NCBI RefSeq assembly: GCF_963169125.1
Contig: NC_084795.1
Span: 96,467,411 to 96,531,410, forward strand
Direction: 5' to 3'
From: Humulus lupulus
Lineage: Eukaryota > Streptophyta > Magnoliopsida > Rosales > Cannabaceae
Length of the DNA stretch: 64,000 nucleotides
Below the pieces are notes generated by a model that was not told where the DNA came from, did no database searches, and saw nothing but the letters and a program-made list of their open reading frames with translations. Within the stretch, counting starts at the first letter, position 1. Every line of letters begins with the position of its first letter. Positions 22,930-34,400 of the stretch are shown here, piece by piece. The position numbers and the translations under genes were made by a program.

Positions 22930-23520
22930 TTTTTTCGTCTCTGAAAACACGTCAAAATAACTAATTATAGTTTTTAAAGTGGTTTTGTAATTGACTACAA
23001 TTTTTAGAATTGTAACATGTTACAAATATGGCACAATAACTAGCTATAGTTATTAGAGTGGTTATGTAACTTATTGCAATTTCTAAAGTTGCAACCAGTT
23101 ACAAGTATGGCATGGTACAAAATTGACTAGGCATGATGTTGGTTTTCTTGAAACCAATTACCAAGCATGAAGCATAAAAGAAGTTTGATGAGGAAATTTA
23201 TGTTTCATATAACATTTTTTAGTATGATGTAATAACTAGTCATACTTTCAAACTGAAAATTTTGATAATCTGCACCATTTTCTAAGATTTAGCATACGTA
23301 TAACTGATTTTTTTAAGATTTAGTATACTTATAACCATTCACTACCAAAAACATTGAAAAAATTACAACCAAATATTGTATCATATGTAACTGGTTACCA
23401 CTCTAAAGTTGAAAAAAAATGCAACCTATTACTTTGTCATGTAACAAGTTACAACTCTAAAAACTGCAATTAGTTTCTTCTCCTATTTGTAACCAGTTAT
23501 AACTCTAAAACTATAGCCAA
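22930..23520. repeat. Field of degenerate GTAACTGGTTAC-type short repeats
   Basis: Variants of AACTAGTTA, GTAACTGGTTAC, TTGCAACCAGTTACAA and AACTCTAAA recur in both orientations about a dozen times. No ORF. Could be a decayed minisatellite or the interior of an old DNA transposon. Confidence 0.5.
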
Positions 23521-24034
23521 TTACTAAGGCTGACAATTCGTGTTATCTTGTTGTGTTTCGGGTCAAGACGATTACATCACGACAAGATTATGCTTAACAC
23601 GAACACGACACGATTAAATAATGTCATAAAATGTAAATATGAAGACGACACATTTATAAACAGGTAAACCCACGACACATTTATATTTTGGACCTATTTA
23701 TAACCAATTTGACCCATATAAATAAATAAAATAATAATCAAGTTCAAACATGTCATTTTAACCAATATAACACATATTTATATGTTACACATTCATCTTT
23801 TCCTATGTAATAAATTCAAAATTGAAACATAAATCTAATAATCAAAATATAAGTAATTATACACCATAATAAAACATTATATAGTCATCAAATCTTCAAA
23901 ATAAAGTATTATTTTATTCGCTTACATTTTATTTTTTATATTATTAAATGAATGTAGTAAAGATATCATAAATAGGTTAATTTCAGGTTAATCTATAAAA
24001 TGACCTATTTATTATTTGTACCTAATCATGTTAA

Positions 24035-27000
24035 TGTTAGAAATAATACCCTTAAAACATGTAAATACATTTTATTAATTTAAATAAAAGTACAATTTTA
24101 TTATGTTTGAATTAATTATATAATAGTATCAAAAAATTCCTTATTCGTTCATGAGAATATGATCTTGCATTAGTACGAGAGAATTAAGATAAAATATAAT
24201 GAATAAAATAGTCAGTAACATATTAAAGTAAACAATATTTAATAAATGATTACTAGTGCGGTTTACTAAGCATACGGGATGCGAGTGATCTAGATTCAGA
24301 TTACTAATGTAGATAGACATCTTAGTAAAGATGCTGTATATAATAGAGATTATATATGACATGACTGGTGAGAATTAATTATCTTTATAAATTTGTCGTT
24401 TGACATAAATATTTAATTCATAACATAATAGATGATCATTTGTAGATCAGTCTAAATCCTGAGCATTCATGAACTCTTGTTTGTGTTTATTGGATATTTT
24501 GATTCACTCATTAAGGTTTCTTAGTATAATGAGGCTAATAACTTTTATTTTGGGGATTCAATATCATGAATGACTGGGAGCATAATTTACAATAATGGAA
24601 TCCATACTTTCCTCACGTATCGAATATTGGTTCCCTTAAGGATTAATTATTGAATTGAATAGTTATTGAGCTCAAATATATAATATGATTATAGATTAAT
24701 TATTCACGAGTGAATTAATGACACTTAAGGATCAAGAGGTAATTAGAAAGGTAAAACGATAATCTTGACCAACTCTAATTAACAAACCAATAAATGGAGG
24801 ATAGAACTACGTTTATTGATTATATCAATGGACTACAAGAGAAAACTTTATAAATGTAATTCTATAAATACTTAGAGTGCATTTCCATATTTATAGTAGA
24901 GTTATCATGGAATTAATAAATAAGATTATTAGATTAAAAAGTTTAATTAATAATCTCGTTTATTAAAGCGTCGTTTTATAGGTCCATGGTCCCTAGATCA
25001 CCTCTGTCCTATATTGTCAAGGATAAGGATGTCAAAATAAAGATTTGTAGCGAGAAGAACTTAATTGCAAATGAATTAATTTTCCAGGGCAAGGAAATAA
25101 ATATGTGATCATTACGGGCAATTGATTAATTATGAATTAATTAATTATTTAACTATATAGTTTTATTTTGAAAAACTATATGTTAAAATAAATATTAATC
25201 ATGTTTGGATTAATATAAAGATAGATTAATAATTATCTTATTTATAATAAGATATTTGTTTATTTATTTAAAATTGATATTTTAAGATAAAGTTAATTTG
25301 AATTAACTGATATTTATTTTGGGATAAATGTATTGTCATAAATATTAATTAAACAAACAAATGAGAAAATTAGAAAACCCTTATGTGGCTCACACCACTG
25401 AGTTCCTCTAGAGGTAGGAAAACAAAGGGAAAAACCAAAACTTAGCTCTCTCTCTCTCTCTCTCATTCTCTCGGTTCTCTCTAGTAAGGTTAGGGTTTTG
25501 AGATTTTTGAAGAAGAATTCTTGAACTTAGAGACTTGGAGATGGTCTTAGAATTGGGAAATGAATTAAGGTGAAGCTAGGAGATCGAATTTACACAGTTG
25601 AGGTAAGGTTTTAAATTCGGATTTGATGAATCTCTAGTTTGGTTTATGGTGTTCTTGAGTTTTGGACTCAATGATTGAATTTTGAGTTTCTATGAAGATT
25701 TTGGGTTATATTGTGATATATCTTGTTGTTCTGGATGAGTTGCTTTGATTTTATAACTCATTTCTAGGTTTGGTGCAATTTTCGATTGAATTTTGAGGTG
25801 GCTAGGGGAAAAGTTTGGAAAAATTGGGTTCGCGGGGTTGCACTGCGGCGTTGTTCTTGGAGCGTCGTGACCCTTATGTACCCAAATGCCAAGGGCGATT
25901 CCCTAAATCATCATGGCGCCACGGCGCCTGGTGAACTGCGCTCGGTGCGTGTCCCTGGGATTAAAGGTTGGGGGCTCTCTGACTTGTGGATAGTTGTGAC
26001 ACTTGAGAGGGGCGTCACGACTCAAATTGGGGATATTGGCCAAGTTAGGTTTCGGGTGGCGGGAACTCGAAACTAAGGGCTCGGGAAGGATTGTACTACC
26101 GGTTTAGTAGAATTCGAGGTCTCGGAGACTAGGACTCGGTCCATAAATCTTTATTTACTCGATATTGAAGCATATCATTTATTATGGTTGTGACTAGGGT
26201 ACCGCTAGGGCTCGGGACAGGATCATGCTCAGGGGTTGTTGTTAATTAACTTGCGCTTGGACCAGAGGTAAGAAAACTGCACCCAATACGTGATATATGT
26301 GATTAGGGCTTGGCTTGGTTGTTAAATATAGATATGATTAGGGCTCAGGCCCCTGTGAATGAGCATGATTATGATTATGCCTGTGATTGCTTGATTAAGT
26401 ATGCTTGAATGCTCTGTATCTGGATAATTGTTAAATGATGTATGCTTGTTTGCATTATATGATTGAAAAGGCTTGACTCATAAGTCAAGAATGGCAATAG
26501 TGCATTGAGCCCTGGTCGAAAGCATTAAATTATAAGTCAAAGGCAGCAATAGCGCGCTGAGCACTGGTTGATACGGTTAGGCCTAATCAAGAGCGTGATA
26601 TATGCTTGATCGACTCTATGGTCATATGATATTAAAGTGTTAGGTATGCTCGGCCAACACTAAGGCTGGTTATACAGAGGATAGGGCAATGGGCCCCAGG
26701 GTGATGCTATAGTACCATATCCTAGGGCAACGGGCCCGAGTGTGACTTTGTAGTCGTGTGTTTAAGGTAGCGGCCACGGTGTGACTCTATGATCACGTAA
26801 TTAGGACAACGGGCCCCAATGTGACACTGAAGTCACTTATATGAATAGGATTCATGCATGAGTAGAGTTATTACTACTAGACATGCTATCTATGATTTAT
26901 TAGTGTGTTATTAACTGCTTATGATCATGCTTAAGTTTTCTTGCAGAGCCTCGACTCACGGGTGCTTTGTGGTGCAGGTAAGGGGAAGGAAAGCTGGACC

Positions 27001-27466
27001 AACCATGAGTTGGAGAGCTTCGGTGGCGACGTGTAAATATGTGGCTGCTCGACCACCATGGCCGGGGTTTCTCAGAGGAACTAAGGTTAAACCCTATTTT
27101 GCCACTTAGGTCGACTGGTTGTAACTTTTGAATTGTAATTAGCATTTTAAATGTTATTTTAGGATCCCATGTATGAACGTATACATTTTAATGAAATGGT
27201 TATCCCTTTTGACCAAATTTTTTAACCCTAAACCGTTAATCATATTTAGGTACATGTTTATGGCCAAAAGACTCTTTTAGAGAGTCCAACACTATTTAAA
27301 ACACATAGTGTAACATTCTTGGCTATCCAAGGCGTTACATGTAATCTTTAATCTATTTGTATGTGATTAAATATATCTACATATGTATGATCTTGACTGG
27401 TATTAATAAATTTTTCAAAACCCAATTTCTACTGCGTATCTCTGATTTACACTTTTAATACCAACA
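24035..27466 (+). mobile_element. Element H: solo copia LTR, interrupted by LTR G
   Basis: Starts TGTTAGAAATAATACCC and ends TTAATACCAACA, flanked by identical duplications GTTAA (24030-24034 and 27467-27471). The ends and internal blocks (TTGCATTAGTACGAGAGAATT, TATAGGTCCATGGTCCC, GCGTATCTCTGATTT) align with J's LTR, in the same orientation. No internal region, so it is a solo LTR. The middle is occupied by G. Confidence 0.88.
25440..27339 (+). repeat. Element G: Tekay-type LTR inside H
   Basis: Carries the blocks of D, E and F in plus orientation: GGTTTAGTAGAATTCGAGGTC near 26105, AGAGGTAAGAAAACTGCACC near 26265, TGGTGCAGGTAAGGGGAAGG near 26970, and the end CCAAGGCGTTACA (27339). A CT microsatellite lies near 25447-25465. 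The left edge is approximate; no TGTAAC start or target duplication was found, so it may be 5'-truncated. It is probably a solo LTR, as H resumes right after it. Confidence 0.65.
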
Positions 27467-27652
27467 GTTAAACGACTCAGTTTTAGGTTAAGCTGGTCAA
27501 CCTAATTTTAACTTGAAATTTAATCGTCTCTAATCAGGTTTAACCCGAACTTGTTTATGCTAAAATTGAACCCACTAATTTCATGTCGTTTTCAAGTTGT
27601 GGCCTATATTGCCGCTCTTACTAATTACCGTGTTATGTTTGTAACTAGTTAT

Positions 27653-28644
27653 TATTAGGGTTGATGCCCTAAAAGCATGTGTAGAAATATTTTGTTTATG
27701 GAATTTAATAAAAGTAAAATTTTCTTATAATTGATTGTTTGAATTATTAATAAATAATTTTTATACACACAAATATCAACAAATTCTGTATTCATTAATG
27801 AGAGTATTGATTAAGATCATTAATAATGAATAGAATAGTCAACAACATATTAAAGTATATAATCTTTAAAGAATGATTGTTAGTATGATTCACTAAGCAT
27901 ATATTTAAAGAAAATGCACGCGTTCAAGATTCAGATTGCTGATGTAGATAAATATCTTAGTGAATGTACTTTATATAATTGGATTATATATGACTAGACT
28001 GATATGAATTAATTTCTTCATAAACTTGTCATTTACTATAAAGATTTAATTCATATGAATATGACAATCATATGTAGATCAGTCTAAATCCTGATCAACT
28101 CTAATTTACAAACCAATAATTGAATTATAGAACTATATATAGTGATTATTTCAATGGACTGTACAAGATCATTTTGTAAATATAATTCTATATTTACTAA
28201 GAGTGCAATTCCATATTTATAGTAGAGTAATAATAAAATTAATAAATAAGATTATTGAATTAAAGAGTTTGATTAATAATTTAGTTTATTGGAGCTTGGA
28301 GTTACAGGTCCATGGTCCCTAAATCACATCTGTACTACACAGTCTAGGGTGTGAATGTCTATGACAAATAGAAATGACTTATTTGCAAGGGAATTAATTT
28401 TTCAGGGTGAAGATATAATTATAAGTAATTAATTAAATTAACTAATATATTTTATTTGAAAAACTATATATTAGTTAAAGAGAATATTAATTTATTTTGA
28501 ATTAATTAATACTGGGAGAGAATGAATTAATTTATTATAAGATAATAATTTACTTAAGTTTTATAAGATAAAGTTAATTTTGAATTAACAGTAATTTATA
28601 TACATTTGAATTAATACATTATTTTAAATACAATAATATTTATC
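27653..28644 (+). repeat. Element N: truncated copia LTR of the H/J group
   Basis: TATTAGGGTTGATGCCCTAAAAGCATG aligns with the start of J's LTR, and TTACAGGTCCATGGTCCCT near 28300 with its middle. Element B is inserted at 28645-28649. The sequence right of B does not clearly continue this LTR, so its right end is unresolved. Confidence 0.7.
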
Positions 28645-28898
28645 TTATCTGTTATCCAGATTTCCGGATAGCGTTTAGATGGATATCCTCGGGGAAGCAG
28701 AATTATCAATGTCTTTCACGGTAGGTGACCAGAGCTCGCGGATGGACAGAAAGGCTTCGCCTCTCCCGTTTAGTGTCCGGATTACTCTTTCAAGCAAACG
28801 CGACACGGAAGCTCGTCAACTCTCCCGGACTCCCGAAGGGGTATTATTCGGGGAAGCTCCTTCCAGGAGAAGCTCTTCAAGTGGTCTTCGCGGAAACA

Positions 28899-28919
28899 GT
28901 TCCGTGCCTCGCACGGAAC
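28899..28919. repeat. Perfect 9-bp hairpin in B-family LTRs
   Basis: GTTCCGTGC and its exact reverse complement GCACGGAAC flank a three-base loop. It is intact in C's LTR despite about 5% divergence; in B's 3' LTR the bases just before it have changed but the stem is kept. Confidence 0.75.
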
Positions 28920-29227
28920 AAGACCAGGCGGTCGAGTCGTGGAGGAGGCATATTTGGAATGATATCCACCTGACACAGGATCCCGCCTGACACGCCCGAC
29001 AGGTCAAAGCCGCACACATCCCAGCACGCCTAAGGGTACCTTTTCGCCTACTGTTCCGCTGACAACTTGGAAAAGACGGCTGACTTTGTGTATTCCCCAT
29101 ACTTTCACGTAAATATACCCACATAGAGTCTTGTAGCCATGCTACTACAGTAATTGTATCCCCTATTTATGGCTGGTGTAATTAAGACTCATGTACGTAG
29201 AGAAAAACCCTAATCCAAAACCCTAGC

Positions 29228-29234
29228 TATAAAG
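29228..29234 (+). promoter_or_regulatory. Element B LTR TATA box
   Basis: TATAAAG within CCCTAGCTATAAAGACCCCC, about 300 bases before the LTR end, sense orientation; conserved in all three family LTRs. Confidence 0.7.
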
Positions 29235-29538
29235 ACCCCCTCATTTTACAATAGGGGGGACGGCCAACAAATCACATAGCAAGAACTCTACTAAAATCTC
29301 TCTAGCTTCATCTTCTCCAAGAGAACCCGAGAGAAACACTGTGAGGTTGTGAGTTCCTTATACACCAGCTGTTTGACTGTTATTCTCTACAAGTATAATA
29401 ACATCGACTCGTGGACTAGGGCTCGTTAACGCCTGAACCACGTAAAAACACTGTTTGTTTAGTTACATTTCAACACTTCTACAGTTCTTATCTTTTTATT
29501 ATTCTGTTTGTATTCGTTTCCGAAAAACTCGGTAAACA

Positions 29539-29560
29539 TTTTGGTGCTTTCATTGAGAGC
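29539..29560 (+). promoter_or_regulatory. Element B primer-binding site
   Basis: TTTTGGTGCTTTCATTGAGA follows the 5' LTR. TGGTGC fits complementarity to a tRNA 3' end (GCACCA). I do not assign the tRNA. Confidence 0.6.
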
Positions 29561-29625
29561 TGTAGGAAGTTGTTAGTCAGCTCTTTTTCTGTGTACGTTT
29601 TTTGTATTCACTCCGTGCTAAAAAG

Positions 29626-31454
29626 ATGGTGACTACGAGAAAATCCGCGGTTGACAAGAATGCTAGGGTCAACCCCGATACTATGATGGAAGATGCGGTG
29701 CAAAACGAACCCTTGGACTACCAAGGTGAAGACCCGACATCCCGCCAGGATCGGGTCAGTACTGAAGATACGACATACTTAGAAGACAAAGAAGAGTATG
29801 TCCAAGACGGTTATTACAAAGACGGCTGCTACTATGAGAAGGACCCAGAACTGGTCCAAGTAGCCGAAGAACTGGTGGCCACTAAGGCCAAGCTTGCTGA
29901 GCAGGAGCGCGTCTCCGAAAAAATGCAACGCATGATGGAGCGCCTCCAAAGCAAGTTCGGAGATCTAGGCGACTCGGACGAGGATGCCTCTGTTCTAGGT
30001 GGAGCTGATGCCCCCGTGCCGGATCCAGCCGCTGCTGAACCATCCAAAGCCGTCCCTAACAAGGGAAAAGAAAAAGTTGGGGAGCCTGTGCGCACTGACG
30101 CCCCTGCACCTCCTAAAGGCGTGAATCACCAGGCCGACTGCCCCCCCCGCGCGCAGAAGGTCTCTGGCGCTCCTAAGCCCAGACGTCCTTCAGCCCCAAG
30201 GGGGCACTCCGTGCCTAAAGGGCCCGGTGCTAAGGCACCCAGGCCTAGGGGAAGGAACAACCGCCCCAGTGATTCCGTCAACCAGGACGGTCGGGCTGCG
30301 AACTCGCACTCCGAAGATAGCTGGTCCACGGTGGACCTAAGAAGAAGGTTGGAGGCCAAGTATGAAAAGGCCAAAGGAGAAAAGGCCCGGCCTCGCGGAG
30401 GTGATCTCCGGAATCATATTAATGACAAGCTCCGGGGACGTCACCTCCCGGAGAGTGACACGAAGAGGCTCGAGGAACAGATTGCTGCCTTGACCAAGCT
30501 GGTCCGGAAGCAAAGTGGGACCCTGTCAGACTCTGAGGAGGAAGACCCGGAACCATGTATTCGGAGGATCGCGGAAACGTCCCTCCCGGATAACTTCAAA
30601 ATGCCTCACATAGAATTATATGAGGGGAGGACAGACCCGCGTACCCACCTAGCTAAATACAACAAAATGATACAAGTGGCGCGCGTCAGTGAGGACGCCA
30701 AATGCATGTGCTTCTCACTCACCCTTACCAAGTCCGCGGAGGATTGGTGGAAAAGATTAGCTCCCGGATCAATCCACAGTTGGAAGGAGCTACAGTCCGC
30801 ATTCAGGAGGCAGTTCATTGCTGCCCGCGACCACGACATGGAGGTTGGTTCCTTAACCAACATCAAGCAGCAACCCAATGAGAACCTCAAAGCTTTCATT
30901 CAGAGAATGATGGAAGCTGCTGCAAAGACCAAGGTCAGCGATGACATGAAGCTGATCGCCCTTCAATCGGGCCTTACTGTCGGCTCCCTGCTATGGGGGG
31001 AAATGCAAAGGAGACGGGCAGAAACGCTGTCCGAATTCATGTCAAAAGCTCAGGGAATCATCAACCTTGAGGATGCCTACCAACAGGCCTTTGGAGTTCC
31101 CCAGCTCCAACGCCTTCCGTGACTGCGCCGAGCTTTGCTTCGCAAGCTCCCGCACCAGCCCTCACGCTTCCAGGAGCCCAATTCACTCCAAGTGTGTATG
31201 GGCCTTCCGCGTCTGCTCAGACGCCGAGTCAAACCCATTTCTCTGGGTACAGAGCTGTACAAACCGGATGTAGTATCGCTCCTGGCCTGCCGCAGCCGCA
31301 AGCGGAAGGCCCAGAACGAAATTTGAGCCAATCGCGGAGCAAACGAAGCGGAAGAAACTCCAACCGGGGAGACCATTCAAAGAAACCCCGGAAGGAGTAT
31401 GAGCCCAAGTTCACAGAGTATACCAGTTTGATAGACTCGCGAGAGAATGTCTAA
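29626..31454 (+). pseudogene. gag: Element B gag, frameshifted and with a nonsense codon
   Basis: ATG at 29626 ([10 protein letters not shown]) rather than the upstream in-frame ATG, because it starts the gag-like sequence. It has an acidic N-terminus, a coiled-coil stretch (about residues 85-125), a Pro/Ala- and basic-rich linker, and a retrotransposon capsid domain (about 30590-31060, with SAEDWWKRL and LKAFIQRMM). The frame ends at 31122 in the Pro/Ala region, but the next frame ([20 protein letters not shown]) continues the protein, so one base was lost or two gained near 31100. That frame meets TAA at 31452-31454, probably a former TAC. The nucleocapsid follows in the same frame at 31470. 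Recoding is possible but less likely than damage. Confidence 0.85.
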
Positions 31455-31469
31455 CGGGCGACCTATAAT

Positions 31470-34400
31470 ATGGTCAACTACAGGAAGCCCACGAAGGTGT
31501 CTCATGGAGGAAGGCGTCCGCGAGACTCCAATAAGAGGTGTGAGTTCCACGGGGACGTGGGGCACACCACGAACGAGTGCCTTCAGCTGAAGGATGAGAT
31601 CGAGTCCCTGGCAAGAGCAGGACACCTCGGTCAGTGGGTGAGGATACCCATTATCTATCCCGGGCAGGGAGTAGTTCACGGAGCTGCATATTCCCCGGGA
31701 CAGAGGGGGACCGCTAGCGCTCCTGGAGCCGGTCACCCCCAAGCTCCCGGGTCTCAGTTCCCAGCGCTTCCTGCTCCAACCGCTCCGGCACCCATTGCCT
31801 TGTTGGCTCCAGGACCTGGTAACCCATATCCGCCCGGCCTTGCTCCGCCACCCGTTGACGGACACGTAGCCACCATTTCCGGAGGACCGCACCTTGCCGG
31901 AAGCACCTGCAACTCCCAGAAGAGGTACTTGAGGGAGTTAGAACACACCGGGGAGATGTGCGCCTTGGTTCAATCACCTGCTCAACATCCCCGAATGATG
32001 GACCTTCCCATCACCTTCACGGAGGACGATGCTCGACATGTGCACTTCCCCCACAACGATCCCCTCGTGGTGGAAGCCCAGATTGCCAATAAGAAGGTCT
32101 CCCGGATCTTGGTCGATAACGGAAGCTCCGTAAACATCCTCTTCAAAGCGGCCTTCCACGCGATCGGATTAACCGAGACAGACCTGACCCCATGCCCCAT
32201 CCAGCTTCAAGGGTTCAATGGGGTTGCACTCATGCCATTAGGCAAAATTCAACTTCCAGTCACCCTCAGAGGAGAAAGCGACGCTTGTGCCTTCAAGCAC
32301 AACACATTCGTGGTGGTCGACTGCCCCACGGCGTATAATGCCATCCTAGGCCGACCGGTCCTAATAGATTGTGGAGCCATAACCTCGATACGCCACTTAT
32401 GCTTGAAGTTTCCATGCGACGATGGGCGTATCGGCACCCTCCGAGGAGACCAACGAAGTGCACGAAGCTGTTATAACGTCTCCGTCCGATCCGTCTACAC
32501 GGTCCAGGAGACGGTTGCTGCCATTCCTTTGGTGGAAGAATTACCAGAAACTGGGGGTGCTCAAGAGGCATACTTTGACGAACTCGACCCAAGAGTGGGA
32601 ATCGAGAAAGCGATAGAGCCGATGGAGGAAGTCGAAGAGGTGATCCTCAACCTGGGAGATCCCACCAAAGTCATTCAGGTGGGGAAAAACTTGCTGTCGG
32701 CCATTCGAGATAAGATCGTGGCCACTGTGAAGAATAACCAGGATATCCTGGCATGGTGCCACGCTGATGTGACGGGGATTAATCCTAATGTTGCGTGCCA
32801 CGCACTCAACATAGACCCATCTGCAACTCCAGTTCGCCAAAAGAGGAGGCCGTTAGACCCAGTGAGGGCCGAAGCCGTCAAAGCTGAAGTGGACAAGCTG
32901 ATGTCCATAGGCTTTCTCCAGGAGTCACACTATCCTGTGTGGTTGGCCAACCCAGTTCTGGTCCCGAAACCCGATGGGTCCTGGAGAATGTGCATTGATT
33001 TCACGGACCTAAACAAAGCCTGCCCGAAAGATTGTTTCCCTCTTTCGCGAATCGATCAGATGGTAGACGCTACTTCCGGGTACGAACTCTTATCCTTCAT
33101 GGATGCGTACTCCGGATACAACCAGATCAAGATGCATGTCGCGGACCAGGAACACACCAGCTTCCTCACGGACAAGGGTGTCTACTGTTACGTGGTCATG
33201 CCTTTCGGTTTGAAGAATGCTGGGGCGACGTACCAGCGTCTAGTAAACATGATGTTCAAGGACCAACTGGGGAGGAACATGGAGGTGTACGTGGACGACA
33301 TGTTGGTAAAATCCAAGACCTCCGGGGACCACAGTGACGACCTTGAGGAAGCTTTCGCCGTGATCCGAAAGTACGGAATGAAACTGAATCCAAAGAAATG
33401 TACTTTCGGGGTCTCGTCTGGGAAGTTCCTCGGTTTCATTGTCAGCTCCCGCGGTGTGGAAGCCAACCCTGAGAAAATTAAGGCGTTCATAGATATGCCT
33501 TCCCCCCGGAAGCATAAGGATGTCCAGAGCGTTACCGGAAGGATAGCTGCTCTCAACCGCTTCGTATCCAAGGCCACTGACAAGTGTATCCCCTTCTTCA
33601 ATGTGTTGCGAGGAAACAAGAAGTTCGAGTGGACCCCCGAATGCGAAGCAGCCTTCCAACACCTCAAGGAACATTTAACCCGGGCTCCCATTCTGTCCAA
33701 ACCTGTTGAAGGAGAGGCGTTGTTCTTATACTTAGCTGTGACAGAGCACGCAGTGAGTGCCGCTCTCGTCCGGGAAGATGGCCGTATCCAGCTCCCTGTG
33801 TATTACGTAAGAAAGAGGTTACTGGACGCCGAGTCCAGATATTCAATGATCGAAAAACTCTCCCTCTGCTTGCTAATTGCTTCGCGGAAGCTAAGGCCAT
33901 ATTTCCAGGCGCACACCATCAAAGTACTCACCAACCACCCTCTCCGACAAGTCTTGCAGAAACCCGAGTCTTCTGGCAGATTGCTTAAGTGGGCCATGGA
34001 ACTGAGCCAGTTCGACATCCACTACCAACCACGTGTTTCCATAAAAGGACAAGCTCTTGCGGACTTTATTGTGGAATGCTCGGGAATGAATGACCTCCCG
34101 GAAGATCCTGTCCCGGAACTTCCCACATGGAAGGTCTATGTAGACGGAGCCTCAAATGAAAAAGGAGCTGGAGCAGGGGTCATCCTAATATCTCCCCAAG
34201 GGCATCAGCTCCAGAGCGCCATCCGTTTCGCGTTCCCAGCATCCAACAACGAGGCAGAGCACGAAGCCATGTTAGCTGGATTACGACTGGCCAGAGAGGT
34301 CGGAGCCCAAAAAATCGAAGGATACAGCGACTCCCTACTTGTGGTAAACCAAATATCCGGGGAATACCAGACGAAAGGCGAAAAAATGGCTGCCTACGTG

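Larger units (their letters stand above)
23529..27617. mobile_element. Probable hAT-type MITE, split by solo LTR H
   Basis: Left part (23529-24029) begins GCTGACAATTCGTGTTATC and is rich in ACACGACAC motifs; right part (27472-27617) ends TTGCCGCTC. Near-identical 8-bp flanks TTACTAAG (23521-23528) and TTACTAAT (27618-27625) suggest a hAT target duplication. Terminal inverted repeats are short and weak. No coding capacity. Confidence 0.45.
28650..29538 (+). repeat. Element B 5' LTR (889 bp)
   Basis: Contains a perfect 9-bp hairpin (28899-28919) and a TATA box TATAAAG (29228-29234). Same length as the 3' LTR. A 103-codon ORF (28679-28990) is present in all three LTRs of this family but is not obviously a gene. 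Confidence 0.96.

Noticed and set aside
24141..24362. 73-codon minus ORF
   Set aside because: Within solo LTR H, AT-rich, low complexity.
25786..26076. 96-codon ORF in LTR G
   Set aside because: Lies in the GC-rich block of a Tekay LTR. The frame is not kept in F, D or E.
31114..31454. Programmed frameshift between gag and pol of B
   Set aside because: No slippery heptamer or downstream stem stood out, and an in-frame TAA follows, so simple damage is the plainer reading.
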